Origin: Oryzisolibacter sp. LB2S
GTDB lineage: Bacteria; Pseudomonadota; Gammaproteobacteria; Burkholderiales; Burkholderiaceae_C
Length of the DNA stretch: 64,000 nucleotides
Direction of reading: 5' to 3'
Assembly (NCBI RefSeq): GCF_040732315.1
Contig: NZ_CP160388.1
Coordinates: 1,730,494-1,794,493 of the forward strand
Shown here: positions 62,042-64,000 of the stretch, one piece after another
How positions within the stretch are numbered: the first letter of the stretch is position 1
Layout: each line of letters opens with the position of its first letter
Position numbers and translations under genes: made by a program
The notes under the pieces: generated by a model
Seen by the model: the letters and a program-made list of their open reading frames with translations, nothing else
What the model was told of the DNA's origin: nothing
Database searches by the model: none

Positions 62042-62506
62042 ATGAGCGAACGCCCCTTCAAGGTGCTGGGCATACAGCAGGTCGCCATCGGCGGCACGGA
62101 CAAGTCGCGCATGAAGCGCCTCTGGGTGGACATGCTGGGCCTGACGCAGACGGGCACCTTCCAGAGTGAGCGCGAGAACGTGGACGAGGACATCCTCGCC
62201 ATGGGCAGCGGTGCCCACAAGGTAGAGGTCGACATCATGCAGCCGCTCGACATCGACAAGAAGCCGGCCGTGCACACCACGCCGCTCAACCACATCGGCC
62301 TGTGGATTGACGACCTGCCCCGCGCCGTGGAGTGGCTCACGGCCCAGGGCGTGCGCTTTGCGCCGGGCGGCATCCGCAAGGGCGCGGCGGGCTACGACAT
62401 CACCTTCATGCACCCCAAGGCCAGCGACGAGTTTCCGATCGCGGGTGAGGGCGTGCTCATCGAGCTGGTGCAGGCACCGCCCGAGGTGATTGCCGCACTC
62501 GGCTGA
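62042..62506 (+). CDS. VOC-family protein, candidate methylmalonyl-CoA epimerase
   Basis: 154 residues from [18 protein letters not shown], with CAGGAGTATCGGA in front; the frame to 61979 lies in the repeat. Two VOC (glyoxalase-fold) modules: [19 protein letters not shown] and [20 protein letters not shown]. Expected metal ligands of methylmalonyl-CoA epimerase at PLNHIG (His) and VLIELVQAP (Glu) are present, but the first ligand position, normally His, reads Gln. Context at the end of the pcc-mcm operon supports epimerase function. Confidence 0.75.
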   Translation: MSERPFKVLGIQQVAIGGTDKSRMKRLWVDMLGLTQTGTFQSERENVDEDILAMGSGAHKVEVDIMQPLDIDKKPAVHTTPLNHIGLWIDDLPRAVEWLTAQGVRFAPGGIRKGAAGYDITFMHPKASDEFPIAGEGVLIELVQAPPEVIAALG

Positions 62507-62522
62507 GCATGACATCGGCAAC

Positions 62523-62556
62523 AAAAAGCCCCGGTCGGAGACGGCCGGGGCTTTTT
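62523..62556. terminator. Rho-independent terminator after the propionate operon
   Basis: AAAAAGCCCCGG, loop TCGGAGACGG, CCGGGGCTTTTT: perfect 12 bp arms with T-run on both strands. It also serves the convergent Anbu gene. Confidence 0.95.
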
Positions 62557-62589
62557 GCCTTACTGCGGCCGCCCGCCAGCTGCACCCGT

Positions 62590-63462
62590 CTACTGCACCT
62601 GACGCCTGCCCGCTCCCTGGGCGAGCACCTGGTGCGCCGCGGGCGGCTGCCCCTGCGGCTCGGGCCCGGCGGTGATGCGCACGGGCTGGTGGCGGCGGGG
62701 CAGGGCCGGGGCGGCGTCGCCGGCCTGCGCCTCGGGCGTGGTCCACTGCGGGTTGGGAATCTCGGCAAACACCTGGCGCAGGCGCTCACCCCAGGTGCGG
62801 CGGATCATGTCCAGGTACTGGTTGTCCTCGTCCAGGCAGGCAAAGCGGGTCACGCGCAGCGCATCGCGCTCATAGACCAGCAGGTCCAGCGGCAGGCCGA
62901 CCGAGAGGTTGGAGCGCAGCGTCGAATCCATGGAGATCAGCATGCATTTGGCGGCCTCGTCCAGAGGCGTGTGGGCCTGCAGCACGCGGTCCACGATGGG
63001 CTTGCCGTACTTGGCCTCGCCGATCTGCAGGTAGGGGCTCTCGGGGCTGGCGGCGATGAAGTTGCCCGCCGCATAGACCTGGAACAGCTGGCAGGGCGCG
63101 CGGCCGATCTGGCCGCCCAGGATGAGGCTGACGTTGAAGTCAATGCCTTGCTCCTTGAGCGCCTGGCCGTCGCGCGCATGCACGGCGCGCACTGCGTCGC
63201 CCACGCATTGCGCGGCCTCCTGCATGGTGGCGGCGTTCCAGATCGATTGCGGGTCGTCCGGGCCGCGCTGGGCCAGCAGGGCCACGATGGCCTGGCTGAT
63301 GGCCAGATTGCCCGAGGTCATGAGCGCCAGCAGGCGCTCGCCCGGGCGCTCGAACACGCGCAGCTTGCGGCAGGTGCTGACCTGGTCCACGCCGGCATTG
63401 GTGCGGCTGTCGGCCAGGAAGACCATGCCCGCGTCCAAGCAGGCGGCAACACAGTAGGTCAT
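62590..63462 (-). CDS. Proteasome-type protease, Anbu family
   Basis: 290 residues. It starts MTYCVAACLDAGMVFLADSR; Thr2 becomes the N-terminal nucleophile after Met removal, as in Anbu (ancestral beta subunit). Further ADSRTNAGVDQVSTCRKLRV, ISLILGGQ-like VSLILGGQIGRA, YAAGNFIAASPESPYLQIGE and MLISMDSTLRSNLSVGLPLD. A proline-rich tail of about 50 residues is atypical. Anbu occurs with a transglutaminase-like protein, alpha-E protein and ATP-grasp protein; the first of these follows here. Confidence 0.92.
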   Translation of the reverse strand: MTYCVAACLDAGMVFLADSRTNAGVDQVSTCRKLRVFERPGERLLALMTSGNLAISQAIVALLAQRGPDDPQSIWNAATMQEAAQCVGDAVRAVHARDGQALKEQGIDFNVSLILGGQIGRAPCQLFQVYAAGNFIAASPESPYLQIGEAKYGKPIVDRVLQAHTPLDEAAKCMLISMDSTLRSNLSVGLPLDLLVYERDALRVTRFACLDEDNQYLDMIRRTWGERLRQVFAEIPNPQWTTPEAQAGDAAPALPRRHQPVRITAGPEPQGQPPAAHQVLAQGAGRRQVQ

Positions 63463-63538
63463 AGCAAGAGGTCAGAGTAATCGCACGCGCCGGCATGGCT
63501 TGCGCCCGAGGGCGCGATTCTATGAGGCGCCCGGCCGC

Positions 63539-64000
63539 TCATTGCTGCACCAGCACGTCGACCAGCATGGTCTCGGCGCCGCCGCCGGTGCGTACGCCGC
63601 GCACGGGCGATGCCGACTCGTAGTCGCGCGCCACGGCAAGGCGGCAGTGGCGCTCGCTTGCGTATTGCCGGTTGGTCACGTCCACGCTGACCCAGCCCTG
63701 CTCGGGCCACCACAGGTCGGCCCAGGCGTGGCTGGCCATGTGCGTGGCGTCGGTGTGCAGATAGCCGCTCACGTAGCGCGCGGGGCGGCCCAGGGCGCGC
63801 GCGCAGGCCAGGAACAGATGGGCGTGGTCCTGGCACACGCCATGGCCCAGGGCCAGCACCTGGCTGGCGGCGGTGCGCACATCGGTGATGCCGGGCTCAT
63901 AGGCCACGCGCCGCTCTATGGCCTCGGCCAGGGCCAGCGCATCGTCGGGCCCGCGCAGGCCGCCGGGCAGGGTGGCCTGGGCAAAGGCGCGAATGCTGTC
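63539..64000 (-). CDS. Transglutaminase-like protein of the Anbu cluster (5' end outside window)
   Basis: The frame is open to the right window edge, giving at least 153 C-terminal residues. The transglutaminase-type triad is visible: Cys in LGHGVCQDHAHLFLACARAL, His in MASHAWADLWWPEQGW, Asp in VSVDVTNRQYASERH. These proteins sit upstream of Anbu with alpha-E and circularly permuted ATP-grasp genes in a predicted peptide-synthesis and proteolysis system. Gap to the Anbu start is 76 bases. Confidence 0.9.
   Translation of the reverse strand, partial: DSIRAFAQATLPGGLRGPDDALALAEAIERRVAYEPGITDVRTAASQVLALGHGVCQDHAHLFLACARALGRPARYVSGYLHTDATHMASHAWADLWWPEQGWVSVDVTNRQYASERHCRLAVARDYESASPVRGVRTGGGAETMLVDVLVQQ

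Overview
The window looks like the chromosome of a high-GC betaproteobacterium of the order Burkholderiales, most likely family Comamonadaceae (Acidovorax / Alicycliphilus / Comamonas-like). This rests on gene content and on a dispersed ~50 bp repeat that I associate with that family from memory; no database was searched.

Left edge (1-2330): the end of a cytochrome bd oxidase operon (cydA partial, cydB, cydX). Next comes a tRNA-Gly(CCC)-targeted island (2342-15409), bounded by a 19 bp perfect direct repeat of the tRNA 3' end, with a third degenerate copy at 4595-4617 that splits it in two. The small left part carries a hipBA toxin-antitoxin pair and a frameshifted integrase relic. The right part (about 10.8 kb, all genes on the minus strand) has integrase, AlpA-type regulator, a small HTH protein, a Toprim protein resembling Spo11/topoisomerase VI subunit A, a replication-type protein with four iteron-like repeats inside its gene, and a full HK97-type head and packaging set (capsid, protease, portal, HNH, TerS, TerL, two connector proteins). 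It has no tail or lysis genes. This is the layout of a capsid-forming phage-inducible chromosomal island (a tail-stealing satellite).

Core region (15392-40736): tRNA-Gly, a class A penicillin-binding protein, a Nudix hydrolase, an FAH-family hydrolase, pgeF, the phaC-phaA-phaB polyhydroxybutyrate operon, an ABC-F ATPase, prmB, dapE, pilU, dapD, dapC, a chemotaxis receptor with an unusual C-terminal sensory domain, rnfB, a PHB depolymerase, a RelA/SpoT-domain protein, dusA and recD.

The recBCD cluster (38616-52291) is interrupted twice. A Fic protein with a degenerate active-site motif lies between recC and recB. A lower-GC two-gene operon on the opposite strand lies between recB and recD; it encodes a nuclease-like protein with hydrophobic segments and a coiled-coil tail-anchored membrane protein. 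It is the best candidate here for an undescribed, possibly defensive, system.

Right part (52421-64000): a saccharopine dehydrogenase-like protein, a GntR regulator divergent from a propionyl-CoA/methylmalonyl-CoA operon (mutase, meaB, pccB, pccA, epimerase-like VOC protein) that contains an embedded RHH/PIN toxin-antitoxin pair, then the Anbu proteasome-like peptidase and a partial transglutaminase-like protein. The dispersed ~50 bp repeat occurs between genes and also in frame inside pgeF, prmB, dapE and recC.
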